Shown piece by piece: positions 5,283 through 5,297 of a stretch of DNA of 5,297 nt. The DNA comes from JANNFX01 sp031380225 (lineage in GTDB: Bacteria; Pseudomonadota; Alphaproteobacteria; Rhizobiales; Hyphomicrobiaceae), in contig JANNFX010000240.1 of the NCBI GenBank assembly GCA_031380225.1, forward strand, positions 1 to 5,297, read 5' to 3'. Each line of letters starts with the position of its first letter. The first letter of the stretch is position 1. The position numbers were made by a program, and so were the translations under genes. Under the pieces are notes generated by a model that saw nothing but the letters and a program-made list of their open reading frames with translations, did not search any database and was not told where the DNA came from.

Positions 5283-5297
5283 AGTTGTGAGCGTCAG

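Overview
The window looks like chromosomal DNA of an alphaproteobacterium, most likely of the Rhizobiales (Hyphomicrobiales). The evidence is moderately high GC, GC-rich third positions, and the gene order CoA-pyrophosphatase-type Nudix hydrolase, DUF6111 membrane protein, CCA tRNA nucleotidyltransferase. I recall that order from Bradyrhizobium-like genomes. I see no IS element, tRNA, rRNA, CRISPR array or phage gene.

Layout, left to right. (1) The 3' end of a PIF1/RecD-like helicase gene on + (2-283). (2) A 347-bp gap between convergent genes, containing a 200-bp nested inverted repeat (331-530) whose arms pair in one register; this is the most striking non-coding structure here. (3) A large minus-strand gene (631-1953) for an exported protein with a lysozyme/lytic-transglycosylase-like motif pair. 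(4) A 63-bp divergent promoter interval. (5) A plus-strand operon of three genes joined by two ATGA stop/start overlaps: Nudix hydrolase (2017-2685), DUF6111 (2682-2984) and CCA-adding enzyme (2981-4225). A small two-helix membrane protein (4269-4565) follows 43 bp later and may belong to the same transcript. (6) A convergent minus-strand gene (4573-5211) for an unrecognised protein with a helix-turn-helix-like N-terminus, an Ala/Val/Pro linker and a Met-rich hydrophobic C-terminus. It has its own intrinsic terminator, which spans its stop codon, and a 20-bp near-palindrome upstream (5263-5282).

Functionally the core is housekeeping: tRNA 3'-end maturation and repair (CCA enzyme), nucleotide/CoA housecleaning (Nudix) and a small inner-membrane protein made from the same message. 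The exported lysozyme-like protein probably acts on, or binds, peptidoglycan in the periplasm. I see no clear defence or mobile system. The best candidates for something undescribed are the 331-530 folded element, the uncharacterised lysozyme-like protein, and the HTH/Met-rich protein with its upstream palindrome.
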